Assembly: GCA_026224875.1 (NCBI GenBank)
Contig: JAMFRU010000001.1
Span: 1-64,000, forward strand
Source: Acidocella sp.
Lineage (GTDB): Bacteria; Pseudomonadota; Alphaproteobacteria; Acetobacterales; Acetobacteraceae
Length of the DNA stretch: 64,000 bases
Direction: 5' to 3'
Below are positions 62,975-64,000 of the stretch, piece after piece (position 1 is the first letter of the stretch; each line of letters starts with the position of its first letter). The position numbers were made by a program, and so were the translations under genes. The notes under the pieces are model-generated. The model was not told the DNA's origin. It did not search any database and saw only the letters and a list, made by a program, of their open reading frames with translations.

Positions 62975-63904
62975 ATGAGCCGTTTGAGCGTCATCACCCC
63001 GTGCTATAACGAGGAAGCCAATGTCCAGGAGCTGTGCGCGCGCGTCGCCGCCGCCATGGCAACGGTGCCCGATTGCGAATACGAGCATATCCTCATCGAC
63101 AATGCCTCCACGGACCGCACGGTCGAGCTGCTCAAAGAGATCGCGGCAGGCGACGCCCGTATCAAAATCATCGTCAACGCGCGTAATTTCGGCCATATCC
63201 GATCACCCATGCACGCCTTCCTCACAGCCAGCGGCGAGGCCGTGATCAGCATCGTGGCCGACCTCCAGGACCCGCCGGAGATGATCCCCGAGCTGATCGC
63301 CAAATGGCGCGAAGGCTTCAAGGTCGTCGTCTGCACCAAGCGCGGCTCGGAAGAAGACCCGGTGATGTTCTGGGTCCGTAAATTCTATTACCGCCTGGTC
63401 GAGCGCCTCTCCTCCATCCGCACCATCCAGAATTTCACCGGCTTCGGCCTGTACGACCGCCAGTTCGTCGAAGCCGTGCGCCGTTTCGGCGACCCCTACC
63501 CGTATTTCCGCGGCATGGTCTCCGAGATCGGCCTGCCGACCATCACCATCCCCTACGACCAGCCGGTGCGCCGGCGCGGCATCACCAGCAATAATTTTTA
63601 TTCGCTTTACGATATGGCGATGCTCGGCATCACCAACCTCTCCAAAGTACCATTGCGCCTGGTTACGGGCCTGGGCTTCGTCACCGCCCTGGGCTCGCTG
63701 CTCACCGGCATCGGCTACCTGCTCTACAAGCTGATCTTCTGGCAAAGTTTCGATGTCGGCATGGCGCCCATGATCATCGGCCTGTTCTTCCTGGGTGCGG
63801 TGCAGCTGGTTTCCATCGGCATCATCGGCGAATATGTCGGCGCCATCCACACCCAGGTGCAGAAACGCCCTTACGTGATCGAAAAAGAACGGGTCGGCTT
63901 TTAA
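62975..63904 (+). CDS. Glycosyltransferase family 2 with C-terminal membrane helices (GtrB/ArnC-like)
   Basis: This 309-aa enzyme has the GT2 start RLSVITPCYNEEANVQELCAR, the metal-binding region VISIVADLQDPPEMIPELIAKWREG, and two C-terminal transmembrane helices (LVTGLGFVTALGSLLTGIGYLLY; APMIIGLFFLGAVQLVSIGIIGEYVGAI). Such enzymes transfer a sugar from a nucleotide donor to undecaprenyl (or dolichyl) phosphate on the cytoplasmic face for later use by a periplasmic transferase. It probably heads an operon with the gene cut off by the window's right edge. Confidence 0.88.
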   Translation: MSRLSVITPCYNEEANVQELCARVAAAMATVPDCEYEHILIDNASTDRTVELLKEIAAGDARIKIIVNARNFGHIRSPMHAFLTASGEAVISIVADLQDPPEMIPELIAKWREGFKVVVCTKRGSEEDPVMFWVRKFYYRLVERLSSIRTIQNFTGFGLYDRQFVEAVRRFGDPYPYFRGMVSEIGLPTITIPYDQPVRRRGITSNNFYSLYDMAMLGITNLSKVPLRLVTGLGFVTALGSLLTGIGYLLYKLIFWQSFDVGMAPMIIGLFFLGAVQLVSIGIIGEYVGAIHTQVQKRPYVIEKERVGF

Positions 63905-63927
63905 CCGCCGCCGCCCAGGAGTTTGCC

Positions 63928-64000
63928 ATGAACGATATCCCCCTGGAACAAGATGCCGCATTGCTGCGCGCGGAAATCCTACGCCTCTCCGCGCGCTATG
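63928..64000 (+). CDS. Start of a gene truncated by the window edge
   Basis: CAGGAG lies 6 nt before ATG 63928. The 24 visible residues begin MNDIPLEQDAALLRAEILRL and continue SARY. A short helical start with RAEILRLSARY resembles the beginning of PLP-dependent sugar aminotransferases/dehydrases of the DegT/RfbH group, which would fit the glycosyltransferase upstream, but 24 residues are too few for an assignment. Confidence 0.55.
   Translation, partial: MNDIPLEQDAALLRAEILRLSARY

Overview
The window looks like chromosome of a high-G+C alphaproteobacterium, most likely an acetic-acid-bacterium relative (Acetobacteraceae; Acidocella- or Acidiphilium-like). This is inferred from gene order (Ppx/GppA - rlmE - ... 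- guaB), codon use, a serine-palmitoyltransferase sphingolipid locus and ppc; no rRNA is present to prove it. There is one tRNA (Gln, CTG anticodon), no CRISPR array and no complete insertion sequence. There are two copies of a 168-bp MITE-like element and several dispersed terminator-like repeats.

Layout. 0-13 kb: housekeeping and catabolic genes: Ppx/GppA phosphatase, rlmE, a flavin monooxygenase followed by a PhyH-type dioxygenase, guaB, an OhrR/MarR repressor facing a small secreted protein through two operator palindromes, a DUF1329 protein, and the valine-catabolism pair HIBYL-CoA hydrolase and mmsA with a divergent LysR regulator. 13-20 kb: mixed accessory genes (SDR, NTF2-like protein, luciferase-like oxidoreductase, AraC, glycosyltransferase, XRE regulator with methyltransferase). 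20-22 kb: an orphan 57-aa Flp pilin and a gene graveyard (sulfatase, DUF1622 and DUF4239 remnants). 22-36 kb: a dense block of oxidoreductases, NTF2-like proteins, TetR and AraC regulators and two internally deleted pseudogenes, resembling a decaying xenobiotic or terpenoid/aromatic catabolism region. 37-41 kb: an RND efflux pump and its membrane-fusion protein, preceded by an 11-codon leader ORF. 41-44 kb: a GT4 glycosyltransferase and a flippase. 60-64 kb: ppc and polyprenyl-type glycosyltransferase genes.

The most interesting region is 44.7-60 kb. It carries a complete-looking bacterial ceramide toolkit: acyl carrier protein, serine palmitoyltransferase, fatty acyl-AMP ligase, a ceramide-reductase-like epimerase and a GNAT-type ceramide-synthase candidate. 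Interleaved with it are an inositol-1-phosphate synthase, a nucleotidyltransferase that overlaps it by 4 bp, a CDP-alcohol phosphotransferase with the full active-site motif, a GT32-like DxD glycosyltransferase, a GT4 glycosyltransferase, a PIG-L type deacetylase and an LptF/LptG permease pair. My inference is that the locus makes, and probably exports, a glycosylated inositol-phosphoryl-ceramide, with CDP-inositol as the activated donor. This would be a bacterial counterpart of fungal/plant IPC, MIPC and GIPC lipids. A lower-G+C ApeA-like HEPN gene (probable phage defence) has been inserted within this locus.
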